Below, piece after piece: positions 44,267 through 55,784 of a DNA stretch of 64,000 bases. Source of the DNA: Fomes fomentarius (lineage: Eukaryota; Basidiomycota; Agaricomycetes; Polyporales; Polyporaceae); the NCBI GenBank assembly GCA_022606135.1, contig JABYQN010000005.1, positions 186,001 through 250,000 of the forward strand. Reading direction: 5' to 3'. Position numbers and translations under genes: made by a program. The first letter of the stretch is position 1; every line of letters starts with the position of its first letter. The notes below the pieces were generated by a model. That model saw only the letters and a list, made by a program, of their open reading frames with translations. It made no database searches and was not told the DNA's origin.

Positions 44267-45995
44267 TCACCGTGCGTACCCCGTCTGCAACTCCACCGGA
44301 GGTTGCTGATAATATTGCTGCTGCTGTTGGTACTGTTGCTGTGGTGGCTGCGGCGAAAACGGCTGTGATGGATACTGGTTCTGAGGGTAGCTCGGCGTGT
44401 CCGGGAGCTTCTCAGTGTACCCTGCGCCTCCGCCAGTGCCTGCATCTGCCGCCGCAGTGGCAGCCCTCGCATCACCGATACCTGCACGAGTTCCCCAACC
44501 GGTCTGCAAAGCACGGATTAACGAAACGTGGTGCATGCGAAGAAGGGCCGAAACGTACCTCGTGGAGGGTGAAAAGCGCGTAGAGCTTCATGATCGAGAA
44601 GTAGTAACCGAACAAGATGAATGCAGGAATGTGAATGACGTCCTGCGGGCGGTGCCACAGGTGGGGAAGCAGCTTCGCTGTCCGGGTGGCGAACAACCAA
44701 ATGAAGTAACTGACAAGGACGTTCCTGCAATTCCGGATCAGGAACAGCACAATTCTCAGGATACGTGCGACTCACCACCAAGGCAAGTGATATCCACCCT
44801 TCTCAACCGGTATGAAAGTCTTGTAGACGATGTAGCCGACAAAGAATGGACCAGCGAGCAGCGTCAGGGGGTTGAACAGCTTGTCCACCTGAATCGAAGA
44901 TATCAGCGCCCGAGAATGTTCTGGGCAGCATTCACGCTTACCATCGTGTAAGCGACGTAAGGGTGGGAGGTCCAGATTTGACGCTCCGTGAAGAGCGAAC
45001 GAAGGTCCGACCGCCAAGTGTTACGTGTCCACCGGAGTACCTGCTTCAAGAACCGCCAGTTGGGCTTCATCGTACTAAGAAGCTCAGCTTCCTTGCAGCA
45101 CTGCACATATGTGCTCCAGCCGTGGGTGACCATCCACCGCGTGAGGAACTTGTCGTCGCCAGAGTTGAGCTGGTACTTCCCGAGCCAGTAGTCGTGGGTG
45201 AAGCCGTGCAAGAACTCGGGATCCTTGAGAATGACGGTCCGGTAGGCGGCAGTACGACCAGAGAGACAGGGCAGACCGCCGTCGATGTGAGTCGAGGACG
45301 AGATCTCGATGTTCCGGATGGAGAGACGGAAGGCAGCAAGGACCTCCCAGACGGTCATGCTCTTGCCCACGGGCTGCACACGCTGGGATGTGCCGACACC
45401 ACCGACCTTCTGGTCCTCGAAGCAAGCGAGGATGTAGGGTAGCATGGTAGGCGGCCATATGGCGTCGTCGTCAGCAAAGACGATGATGTCGGTAGTGGTG
45501 TTTTTGATGCCGTGAGACATCTGCAGCCGCTTGTTAGCGAAGGGCACGGTCAAGACGCGGATGCGCTCTGGATCGACAGCGTTGGCGAGGTCTTGGAGGG
45601 GCCCAAGCATCTTCTCCTCGGTGATGATGACAATCTCCTTGGGCTTGCCGACGAGCCAACTGTGGGCAGCCTCCTTGAACTCCTCTCCGGCGTCGATGGT
45701 AGGGACAATGATAGTGACATCCTCTTCGGCGATGTAGGTCGGGTTCTCGGGGAGCGGGACGTGGCGGTAGGTGAGAGAAGCGATGATACGTATTATGTAC
45801 CACAAGTATCGGTAGAAGCTGCGCATCGTCAGTATTTTCGTCTTCAAGAGCGGAAAAAGACGGTAGAAACGCACCCAATGACCCCAAATGGTACAACTGT
45901 GGAACGTTGGTCAACACCGAGACCTTTGTGCGTCGTTTGGGGAGGCAAGAGAGGGACTTACAGACTGGGAAGTGATCCGAGGTCAACCGGAGCAT
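44267..45995 (-). CDS. Cps1-like family 2 polysaccharide synthase (hyaluronan-synthase-like)
   Basis: Six exons (45995-45962, 45896-45875, 45818-44942, 44888-44776, 44724-44559, 44503-44267) sum to 483 codons (482 residues). An N-terminal membrane helix (PFGVIGFYRYLWYIIRII) precedes a GT-A domain. It carries VTIIVPTIDAG for nucleotide-sugar binding, the DxD-type FADDDAIW, GDDKFLTRW as the acceptor-site acid, and QVLRW, the QxxRW signature of processive synthases. Two or three helices follow, then a cytosolic Gln/Pro-rich tail with a polyQ run. Similar fungal proteins (Cps1 of Cryptococcus) make hyaluronan or a related surface polysaccharide at the plasma membrane. The product here is unknown. 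The first two exons are only 34 and 22 coding bases, so an annotation without RNA data would likely miss them. Confidence 0.88.
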
Positions 45996-46692
45996 GGTGG
46001 GACCACCCTTGAACGGTAGAGAAACAAAACAGCAGAAGCAAATTAAGGAGCGGCTGGTTGAGGACGACGGGGACGAGGGGGTCGCAGCACGGCGACGACG
46101 GCGAGGGGGAGGGCGATGGCAGAGAGAGAGGGACGTTGGCGGTATCAGGCCGAGCGCTCGGTCGTGATGTCCCAGCCAGTGCCACTGCCAGCCGCCGCAA
46201 GCCGCAAGCCGCCAGCCCGTCGGAGATTCAATTCAACTCCAATTCCGGCCAGTCCCCTCCAGCCTCCTCCACTCGCCGGCATCCCTCTTTCATGATTTCA
46301 TGTGTCGGACTCATACAGACTAATCATGCTCTCATTCACTAGTACTGCCCATATCTGCTGAACGACTGTAGCTCCTCGCCATTCCCATCCTACACTGGCA
46401 TATAACAACTCGAGAATACCTATGACAAATCTTTCATGGCGTTCCGCAGTTCTGCAGCAGTGGCACTTGGAAACCAAGTTCACGTAAGTGACATGATGAT
46501 GTTGAACCCCGAACTTGTACGCCCTGCCATCGTCATCTTCGTGCTTGATTTTCATGTCCCCGTCTATATGTGTAGCACATACATCCACAGGTGTCAGCCG
46601 CAGCATGCTTGTATTCAGTGAAGCTCAAACCATCAGTAATCAGTGCTTGGACTCTATGTAGACTTGACAAAAATGTCATGACCTGCCCACAC
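45996..46692. other. 5' flank of Cps1-like gene; no gene seen
   Basis: Purine-rich tracts (about 46060-46135) probably belong to the leader of the minus-strand gene. Nothing else is supported. Confidence 0.4.
46667..46674 (-). terminator. RNA polymerase III T-run for tRNA-Ser
   Basis: A run of five T on the minus strand lies about 20 bases past the 3' end of the tRNA gene, as expected for polymerase III termination. Confidence 0.5.
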
Positions 46693-46785
46693 CGCTGACA
46701 GCAGGATTTGAACCTACGCGGGCAATGCCCAAGTGATACTGAATCAGATTCAAATCACTCGCCTTAACGACTCGGCCATATCAGC
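46693..46785 (-). tRNA. tRNA-Ser(UGA) with an 11-base intron
   Basis: The minus strand folds fully. The acceptor stem is GCTGATA/TGTCAGC, the D arm GCCGAGTCGTTAAGGC. The anticodon stem AGTGA/TCACT encloses TTTGAA and an intron (about 11 bases, TCTGATTCAGT) placed one base 3' of anticodon TGA. The long variable arm GGGC-ATT-GCCC is typical of class II tRNAs. The T arm is GTAGG TTCAAAT CCTGC, and the discriminator is G73, as in serine tRNAs. Length without intron is 82. It decodes UCA codons. Confidence 0.92.
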
Positions 46786-48983
46786 GTAGGGTAAATTGTT
46801 GCGTAATTGACGCAACCGCGGTTGACATTCGTGTAATGGTGGAACCTTTCTAATCCTTCCTTTCTTCACGAGTTCATCTCTTCCGTGCACATACAACAAG
46901 CCACAGTCTGTGTTTAGCGTGCGGAGCGCTATCCTCACTCAGACTCACGCGTACGAGAAGTTCGGTCGGGCATCTTTTTCGCAGTCAGCGCGAGAATACG
47001 ATGGCATGCACCATGATGCAGGGAATCCCGGTGAGCGTTGGAAGAGACTTTCTAGGCTACCGCCAAGCATAATCATCCGCACTAACACCTAGAAGTTGGA
47101 CAGGCAATTGTTAACTTGACGGCGATCAACGCGAAACCCTATATATTTATGGATGATGCCAGATGTCATGGGTGCCATGCGTTCCATACAGTGTCGAAGC
47201 GTTGGCAGTGGCCGTTACAGATCCTCCAGTCGAGGTCGCGAACGACAAAACACACTGCATACCAAGTAGGAATGGACACATCGTGTATCGATTGCGTCAA
47301 CGTTCGCTCGGATGTTATTCCACGCATGCTTACCATGAACATGAACCTGAACATAAATGCTAAAAAGGGGCTACAGCTTATGACGATGCTGAAGGGATTC
47401 GCCACCTCGATAACGTTACGTAGCAAGCACAGACTGGTCCGATCCCCATCCCATCTAGTGTTCCGATGACTACGGCTCTTGACCGCATGACCGAGGCCTA
47501 TATAGAACAGAAGTCGACCTCCGAGAGACGTACTCAAAATGTACATCCGTCCGCGTTCGGTCTTATTCCCACTCTACACATCGCGGATCGAGTCTCTACA
47601 TCTGCTACTGCACTTCCCGATGCCACGTATACAGTACGGGTTGGGCTGACATCGCACTAGGCATTCGATGCGAGGCACCAATTCGGGTGTCGGCCTCTAT
47701 TCCCTGCATTCGACCAGTGATTCCCCGCGTTTTCGCGAATGCGTTCGCAGACTATGCATGGCTTGTATTAGCATGCAATTACGTCTTTGTTCGGCGACGA
47801 TCCTGCGGTGATACGAGCGTCGAGAGCGATTGACGTATGCATGACGTCCTGGCGGACCATTCAACACAGAATCGATCGCGAGCGCGCGCGGCTTCCCTTC
47901 GTGCCACGGTCTTCTTCGCCCGTTGAATGGTTCTATTCTGTATCGTACTTATTGTGTGACTGAGTACTGCTGGCTGAGCGACTCCCGCCTCTTGTCCCGA
48001 GTGCTCGATCTTCAATATTGGATGGTGAGCAACGGCCGAATCTCTCCTCGCGCAGTTAAATACTTGCTGGGCGCGTCGGACGCGCAGCGCAGCGCCTCGC
48101 GCCGTCCCACGCGTCATGTAGAAACGTGTGTGGAGAGCGCGCACCGCGTTCGACACAACTCTCCAGGCGGGTGATACAGTACTTATCAGATAGTGAAACG
48201 CGACATGGTGTGACCGGACGTTTTAACATGCCAGCTCGAGAGTCTGCGCGGGGTCAGCGTGTCATCTGGCAACAGAGTTGAGCCACTTATGATAAGGTTG
48301 GCTTTGACTAGTATGATAAGTAGTAGTCAGCTGCTAGTAAAGTCGTTCCCTGCCTCGGCGGTCAAGCTTGGGGATATCGATGAACCACATCGTGAGTACT
48401 GTGCGTTTCGTCCGAGCTTTGCAACCCCAGCAATGTTTACTGCTACATACCTGAACTAAAGGAAAAAGATATCAATCAGAGTCATGAAGCTTTATATTAG
48501 ATGACCGACCGGGCAGTGTATAGATACCGCGAAGGTTGGGAACATCTGCCGTCTCAAGTTCTGACTCGCTGGAATCGCAACGGAAGTCCATTCGCCGCAG
48601 TGACGATCTGGAAGGGCGCTGACTTGGGTATCCTGACGTCAGTTGTGTGCCCGCATGAGCACCGGGGAGTCCATTGTAAACGAAGCGAGGTTATTGACCT
48701 GGACACGGCCAGTACTGAGTAAGTAGCTATAGTACAGGGGCGCGGCCATTAGTGGCTGTGCCGGATTTTCGGCGGAAATAGCCTAAGCCTGGCGCGCGGA
48801 AAAGCAGACGGGTCAGACGCCTGACCTCTTTCTGCTTTCTGCCCGTTTGGCGAGTGGACCCGAGTGGAGTTGGTCACGAACGTGTGTGCTCCACCACAAC
48901 CGTCTCCTCGATCACCCAGCACTTGCCGTAGATTTAAAGGACCACACACCATCGCGCTTACACTCACCCCCCACGCCCTCATC
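46786..48983. other. No supported gene between tRNA-Ser and the phosphate transporter
   Basis: Several open frames of 60-125 codons lie on both strands, but none has recognisable domains or splice-linked partners. The last 250 bases are the presumed promoter and leader of the phosphate transporter. Confidence 0.4.
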
Positions 48984-51472
48984 ATGTCCACACACGGCTC
49001 TGTCCCCCATCGAACGAGGATCGCCCCGCGGTGCACAAGTCGAATCTGGAGGACTTCGAGCGTGAAGGAGATGTTCGCTATCCGTTCCTATTGTCATATC
49101 GCGAGGTCAAGATCCTGGGCATCGCTGGTGTACGTCGATCAGGTCTGTCACACGACCAGTACTTATCCCTCTCTTTTTTCCCTTGCAGGTCGGATTCTTC
49201 CTAGACGGTGCGTACAAGCATGCTGGAAGTGTATGAAATTTGTTCTGATCCCCAGAAAGCCTACGATTTGTTCGTCATCAACGTACGTGCCAAACCACAT
49301 CTATCCACGCTTTGAGAAAGCTGACCCGCTCTCCAGCCCGTCGCAACCATGCTGCAATACCGATTATACGGCGGTCAGCCCCTGCCTCCTAATCTCGAGG
49401 GTTTCATCAAGGCTGGTGCAAATATTGGGAGTGTGATCGGCCAGTTCGCGTTCGGTATGTTCATTTTCACTTGCTCGTGTGACCACACCCTTTCCCCCGC
49501 CTGCACCCCGGCCTACTTGGGCACGCGAGCAAGACGCGCGAAAAAGTGATTATGATAGCTCATGCAATGGCGGATAGGGTATTCTGCAGACTACTTCGGT
49601 CGTAAAGCGGTCTGTGAGTTCAATTTAAAGAACACGCATCACATGCGCATATACTCACTTGGCCGGACAGACGGCAAGGAGCTGATGCTTATCATCTTCG
49701 CTACGATTGGCACTATCTGCAATCCCACCGGTGCGTCCGCTGTTTGGTAGTAGAAGAATGGCCAGTACTCACGCAAAGGTATCTCCGGACAGGCGCGATA
49801 TCCCCCGAGGGCGCTCTCATCTGGCTCGGTGTCTGGCGTATCATCCTTGGTATAGGCATCGGTGGTGACTACCCCATGTCTGCCTCTGTCGCGACCGACC
49901 GCTCGAACCTGCGTCGCCGTGGTACTCTTCTCACCTACATATTCGCGAACCAGGGTTGGGGGTCGTTCGTGGGTAGTCTAGCGACGATCATCATCCTCCT
50001 GTGCTACAAGTCGTCCATGGACACTCATGGTCACACGAGCAAAACTGATGGAGGTGCGTACACGCTTGGCTCATGATTTTGGCTCAGATCGCAATCTGCG
50101 CTTGGCAATGCGGTTATGTTTCTTTTCTTCTTGTGTGCTCTTGGCTCATGTTGCTCACACGACCACATATCATTGCAGTGTGGCGCATCCTTATTGGCCT
50201 GTCGCTCATTCCGGCGTTTGGCACGCTCTACCAGCGTCTCACGCTGCCGGAGTCGACGCGCTTCACAGAGGCACGCAAGAACGCGCGGATCCAGGACGAG
50301 GAGTCGGTGGAGGAGCTCAAGAAGAAGGCCGAGGCGGATCCGGGCGTGAACGAGAAGGATGTCTCTGAGCGTGTGCAGCCTGTCAACTCGGACAGCTCGT
50401 CCACGGACTCCCCGGCCGAGAGCGCCGTGAACGCTCCGGCGAACGCCCAGGAGGAGCTGGCCGAGGCGAAGAAGACGCATTTTAAGGAGTTCTTTGCGTA
50501 CTTTTCCGAGTGGCGCCATGCAAAGATCCTCGTTGGCACGTGCTCGTGCTGGTTCCTGCTCGACATTGCGTACGTCTTGCCCAGCCCTATACCCTCTACT
50601 TCAAACTCACATTTGATGGGATGGACAGGTTCTACGGTATCAACCTGAACCAGAACGTCGTCCTGCAGCAGATTGGCTTTGACGGCAACTCAGGCTCGCC
50701 GTGGAACAGGCTCTTCCGCGTCGGCGTCGGCAACCTCATCATCACCGCGCTCGGATTCGTCCCCGGATACTATGCCTCCATCCTCACCATCGAGAAGCTT
50801 GGCCGCAAGTGGATCCAGATCCAGGGTTTCCTCTTGGCCGCCTTTTTCCGTGCGTGACAATTTTTGCTGCATACAAACTGCGTGTTGACAGCATATATTC
50901 AGTCGCCATCCTTGCTGGGAAGTTCAACACGCTCAGCACGCCTGCGTTCATCGTCTGCTTTGCGTTCCTCCAGTTCTTCTTCAACTTCGGCGCGAACACG
51001 TACGTCCTCTCCTTCTCCGTCCCATCTATCTGAAACTGACCTTAGTTCCCTTAGTACGACCTACGTGCGTAGACTCTACCTGTCGTCCCAAAGGCTGGAG
51101 GTACTGACATGATGTGTATCGTTGTAGTGCTACCCCGCCGAGGTCTTCCCCACCCGCTTCCGTGCCTCCGCACACGGCATGTCCGCCGCGGCCGGCAAGG
51201 CAGGTGCAATCATCTCCGCCCTCGCCTTCAACACACTTTCGAAGGACATCGGCACGCCCGCCGTCCTCTGGAGTGAGTACCTTTCCCCTTCCCTCCTTCC
51301 CGTATTTCCTGCACTTGAGGACACTTGTGCTGATAACGCTTTTTGAACAGTCTTCTTCGGATGCTGTATCGCGGGTGCCGGCTGCACGCTACTCCTACCG
51401 GAGGTGCGCAACCGCGACCCTGACATCATCTACGCGGAGGAGCAGCGCGAGCGGCTGCAGGCCAGGCAGTGA
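48984..51472 (+). CDS. PHO84-like high-affinity phosphate:H+ symporter (frameshift near start)
   Basis: Thirteen exons: 48984-49129, 49189-49207, 49260-49282, 49337-49454, 49578-49613, 49671-49730, 49793-50053, 50179-50569, 50629-50849, 50903-50999, 51055-51064, 51128-51272, 51351-51472. They sum to 1649 bases, one short of 550 codons. The protein has the phosphate:H+ symporter pattern of the major facilitator family: [20 protein letters not shown], then [27 protein letters not shown] with the signature acids, a charged cytosolic loop rich in Ser and Glu, and [17 protein letters not shown]. It imports inorganic phosphate at the plasma membrane. Exon 11 is only 10 bases. From the ATG at 48984 the frame is off by one until about 49008, so either a C is missing from the CCCCC run or an unseen upstream exon provides the start. 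Confidence 0.9.
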
Positions 51473-51923
51473 TTCCGCGCCGCATCGCAGGTTAACCCCT
51501 GGTTCTTTTGGGCGTTTCTCCGGGGTAAAGGGGGGTTTAAGCCCACATGACATCACAAATTAGCAACGATCGCAACGAAGGTGGAAGTATCTACTAGCTA
51601 TCTAGAGGCAGAAATTGTCCAACAGGGGACCGTGTATTGATTATCATCCACAATGAACTGGTAACGAATGTGGTATTTGCGATCGCCCTCGACTCAGGCC
51701 CAGAAACGTGAAGGTATTTGGCAATCAGGCAAGAATGCGCTTGGAATCCGTGACGAGCTGGTGTGCTCCCATAAAAATAACATTGTCATCACTCACAGTT
51801 GATATACCAACAGGTTCAATAACGCTCACAAGCGGAAGATGCAGGAGAAAACGTCGGGATGCGCGCAAAGAGGCATGCCTATCCAATCATTGGCATATCC
51901 TACTTTGCCTTTGCGCGTCCACG
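51473..51923. other. Intergenic between convergent transporter and homeodomain gene
   Basis: No gene is seen. This holds the 3' ends of both genes. Confidence 0.5.
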
Positions 51924-52789
51924 TCACGCCCTACTACGCCGAGACAGGGAAGAGCTGGCCATCCCTCCTTCATCCGTAGTACGTGCGCGTTCAAACCTGC
52001 CCACCATAGATGAGAGAGACGACCACGGAACAAAACTCTCGATGCGTACCAGCCCTGGACAGAGCTCTCCGTCAAACCCAGCTGCTGCGCCAGCATCATC
52101 CGACGGGTCTTCTTCAAGAACCGATCCTCCTTGAACGCCGCGCTGAGGACGCGCAGCTGCCCCTGCGTGAACTTCGTCGGGCGCCGCGGCTCGTCTGGGG
52201 GATATTGTCTGTTCGACCTCGACGGCTCGCTTCTTACAGGTAGCAGCTCCGGGGACGGGCCCGTGCCGAACGCGAGGGTGAGTCTCCGGCGTTTGAACCT
52301 GCACCTGCGTCTCAACGCTTGCTTTTTCTTTTTGAACCCAACAGCAACCGCACAGCACACACACCAATTCTCAACAGACATCTCCGCTCTGCAGAAGTCC
52401 TGGCTGAGACGGGTCTTCTCGCCGCGACTCGGGTATTGGTTCCTCGCGAAGACCTCCTCGAGCGCGGCCAGCTGCGCCGCCGTGAAACGCGTGTAGTCAT
52501 CCTCCGGGTAGGGCGCGGACACCGTGCGAGGCCCCCGCGCGAGATGTTCGCTGCTGGAACTGGAACTCGAAGCCGCTCCCGATGTCATCCTGCTCAGGTC
52601 CTGAGAGGTCGAGCCTCTAGATCTGCGGCCGCCATTTGCAGTCGTCCAAAGAGAAGAGACCATCGCTTCGGGATTCTCGCCGCCCCGTGTGGCGAGTGAG
52701 GAATATGTGCTGTGGCCCTGCGGTGTCCCGTGCAACGTGGAACCAGGGGGGCGAACAGTGTCATTGGACTTCGCATGAGGACTAGACAT
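51924..52789 (-). CDS. Double-homeodomain protein, second locus
   Basis: Exons 52789-52365, 52298-52050 and 51996-51924 total 249 codons (248 residues). After a Ser-rich N-terminus, homeodomain 1 (about 95-154) has Phe8, Leu16, Phe20, Pro26, Leu34, Val45 and Trp48 at canonical spacing and ends SVENWFKRRR. Homeodomain 2 (about 178-237) reads KFTQGQLRVLSAAF, LAQQLGLTESSVQGW then FERAR. Position 51 is Arg in both, not the usual Asn. Both introns split the Trp48 codon after TG. Homeodomain 2 is very close to that of the gene at 62636-63473, so these two are paralogs. It is likely nuclear. An annotation that misses the introns would end each homeodomain before its recognition helix. Confidence 0.75.
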
Positions 52790-54074
52790 CTCGAGTTAGC
52801 GGCGAGTTATTCTACAACCCAGTAGTGGGCTGAGCGACTGACCTATTCCTCCCGTGTTCTCAGCAATATATATGGTCTCCTTGGGCCAAAGCCAGGGTGG
52901 TGAGTCAGTCGTGCTGCAGTGGTTCATCGCGCTCTGCAGTCAAAGCTGAACCTGAGGGGCGCGCCATGTCAAACCACAACTGACGACCACTATTGAGTGG
53001 CGGGTTGGTTGCACAGTCGAGTTCCCCGACCACAGGCATCCTACAGGTGAAATTGACGACACCCAGGCTAAACTGAAGATGATGCTAGCTGCACCTCGTT
53101 GATCTTGTTTCTTCTCGCACGAAGCGACTTGTGCTCTTGAAACTTGATACGATTCCTCTGAATTTCACTTGGATCTTCAAATTGAGTGCAGTATACCATA
53201 TAAAATGATAGATGAATGTGTTCATGTTAATCAGAAATGTAGTAGAAAATTACATACCAACCAGTCGCGATTGTATCGACCTAAGTCGCAGCTGCAAGGC
53301 CACAATGTTCAAACGTTACTTGGTTGTGGGCTTGATCAAATTGTACTTACAAGCTCCGGGACCGCGCTGGACTCTGGCGCAACATCAAGTCGCACTTCTA
53401 CTATGACTGATTATTGCTGGGTATGACCCGGAGTGCTATCATGGCTTCCCGCGGGGGGCTTGCGGGCGCCCGAGGAGATGACGTCATGGCTATACTCCGT
53501 CGCTACTATGGCTAGGCCGCGACACTGGTGACTGCACCCACGAATATCAAACTGCAGACGTGGCGGTTGTCTGTTCCATGTGAGCTTGTCCGGGTGGATG
53601 AGTCCGGAGGTGTTGCGTCAGTCTGGGTAGAAGTAGGCATAATCAGGGTGGTGACCTATCCTGCCGTCTCTGCCCTTCTCAACAGTGTCTGGCCACGCCG
53701 AAGGTAGGCATTGGGTCGTATCGCAGTGCCCCATTGCACCCGGAAGTCAAGGCACCGAGCCATACCTTGTGCTGGTGGAAGCGTCTACGAGACAATTCGC
53801 TAACACCACTTGAGCGTCCCGGTGTTGGCCAGAGAACGACATGTAGAGGGAACGAGGATTGATTTATCGGATGAGTTGTTATAGAGGAAACAGTACTAAT
53901 TCAGCGAACTGGAGACGACATTCTTGCACCACTGTAACTTCTCTGCGACTTCTGTTGACCGAAGATGAGCAGAGGATCAGCCACAGCAAAGGTTGAAACG
54001 CGGCGCGGTAGAATCTTCCTTACGCACCGGAGCCATGTTCTGAAAAAATTCATCCACATCCCCCATAAACACCG
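52790..54074. other. No supported gene
   Basis: Short frames only. The first part is the 5' flank of the minus-strand homeodomain gene, with TATATATGG near 52868. Confidence 0.45.
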
Positions 54075-55703
54075 TCACCCCCTCTGGACTATCTCAAAGC
54101 CATGGTGCGTCCTCCAGAGCACATCCGTCACAAACGCGCTGAACGTACTCTGCTCCGTCCCGACAACCTGCCACGCCTGAGCTACGACCATCGCGTCCAA
54201 GAACGGCATCAAGAACGGCCCAAGCGGAACCCCGTCCGATTCGCTTCGTAGCGCGGTAAGTGACCGCGTATGCTCAGGGAAGTCCTCGAGGAAGAACGAA
54301 CACGGGAACGTGCGAGTGAAGCGCCAGAGGAGCGAGTTCACTGAGGGGTTGTGTGCGTCTGTGGCGATGAAGAGCGGGACGTTGAGGATGCGCAAGTTCG
54401 ATTGATGGTGCAGAGAGCCTCGGCATGAGTATCCAGGTGAAGGAGTCGCATCCGCCGGAAAGACGGGCAGCGGTGGATGAGGTGAACGCATGGCTGGGAT
54501 GTCGGGAGCAATAACCGGAGGCTCCAGAGCGTCTTCCTCGGGGAATAGCTCGCTCTCGAGAGTGAGCAGCTCCTCATCAGAGAAGCCGAGCGCGACGTGC
54601 AGGAGCTTCCACCACGCGAGACGGACGTTCTCGAGTGCACTCCATTCGAAGATGCCGTCCCTGATCCGCATATGCACTCCTAGATACGACCCGCCGAGTG
54701 CATCATGGATAGAGGATGCCGCGTGTTCGAGGTGTGGGTTGTTGAATGCCATCCGCTCACGGATGTGCCTGCGGAGAAGGAATGTATCCTCAGCCCGCAG
54801 GTGCAGGCGCGCGGAGCCGAAGAGTGTGCCCAGCATGATCAGCCGCTCCGAACGACGCGCTAGCATGGGGATATGAATCGACTCGAGGAACTTGCGCACT
54901 GGAGGATTGACCGCGGGGAAGTCTTGGAATGCAAACTGATTACGAATCTCGTCCTTCAGATAGAACGTGTCGCCAGAGGAAATATTGAGGACGTCGTGAA
55001 GCCAGGCGTCGGTGAAGTTCCACCCATCGACGAGACGTTGCTCTTGGCGTATAGAAGAGATGTCGACGAGCCAGTCCCACGGAACGTACGTATAGGTCGA
55101 ATACTCCTCGCACTCCGGCGAAAGATCGACGTCGTGGGCGGTGGTCTGGGCACAGTAGTCTAGGCCAAATTTACTCGAGTTTGCGGACATCTCGTAGAGC
55201 TCGTCGAAGGGTAAGTAGCTGAGTGGTGCCCCAAGACGGACGGGTGGCAATAGAAGAGTACGATTCAGGATCCGCGCAAGAACAAGAGCATTCTCCAGAG
55301 CAATGCGTTGATTGTGAAAACCACTGTGAGGCAAATAGGCGAAGTACTTGACACTAGAATAAGATGCTTCATGCAGTATTGGAGTTTCAGGTTGACGATG
55401 TCCAGTAAATATCTTGGGCTTCGTCACAGTGACAATCGATGCTGGAATCGGATCCATGATAGACAAAGGAGCCGAAGAACGCCCCCATGTATCATAGAAG
55501 ACAGCATAAGCCGAGTATAGAGTAACTGAAGCCGCGATCAAGAGGACGATGATAAGGACAGTCAACTGTTTGTCGTAGAGCTGCTGAGCGTGTGTTTTTG
55601 TACGAGACCTCCAGCGAGATTTGCGCTGGCGATCCCGGTGGAGAAGATGGGCGGGCTGTCCATTGAGAGACTGTGTCAGTATGCGTCTGCCGAGAGTCGC
55701 CAT
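54075..55703 (-). CDS. O-fucosyltransferase-like type II membrane protein
   Basis: One intronless frame gives 542 residues from the ATG at 55703; the frame stays open to 55784, but MATLGRRI is the more likely start. A basic cytosolic tail is followed by one signal anchor (LTVLIIVLLIAASVTLYSAY, about residues 45-65). The lumenal part has features of the GDP-fucose O-fucosyltransferase fold: GFHNQRIALENALVLARILN then RTLLLPP near the N-terminal side, VHMRIRDGIFEW (HxRxxDG-like) in the middle, and a late LFIATDAHNPSVNSLL segment. It would act in the Golgi on secreted proteins or glycans; donor and acceptor are inferred. The lack of introns is unusual here. Decayed relatives lie at 36453-37150 and 30060-30345. 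Confidence 0.75.
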   Translation of the reverse strand: MATLGRRILTQSLNGQPAHLLHRDRQRKSRWRSRTKTHAQQLYDKQLTVLIIVLLIAASVTLYSAYAVFYDTWGRSSAPLSIMDPIPASIVTVTKPKIFTGHRQPETPILHEASYSSVKYFAYLPHSGFHNQRIALENALVLARILNRTLLLPPVRLGAPLSYLPFDELYEMSANSSKFGLDYCAQTTAHDVDLSPECEEYSTYTYVPWDWLVDISSIRQEQRLVDGWNFTDAWLHDVLNISSGDTFYLKDEIRNQFAFQDFPAVNPPVRKFLESIHIPMLARRSERLIMLGTLFGSARLHLRAEDTFLLRRHIRERMAFNNPHLEHAASSIHDALGGSYLGVHMRIRDGIFEWSALENVRLAWWKLLHVALGFSDEELLTLESELFPEEDALEPPVIAPDIPAMRSPHPPLPVFPADATPSPGYSCRGSLHHQSNLRILNVPLFIATDAHNPSVNSLLWRFTRTFPCSFFLEDFPEHTRSLTALRSESDGVPLGPFLMPFLDAMVVAQAWQVVGTEQSTFSAFVTDVLWRTHHGFEIVQRG

Positions 55704-55784
55704 AACAAATGTGTTGTCCCTGCGAAGTGCATCGTAAATGACGCGTGATGGTGTGCGGATCCCCCAGCATAAGAAACAACGCAC

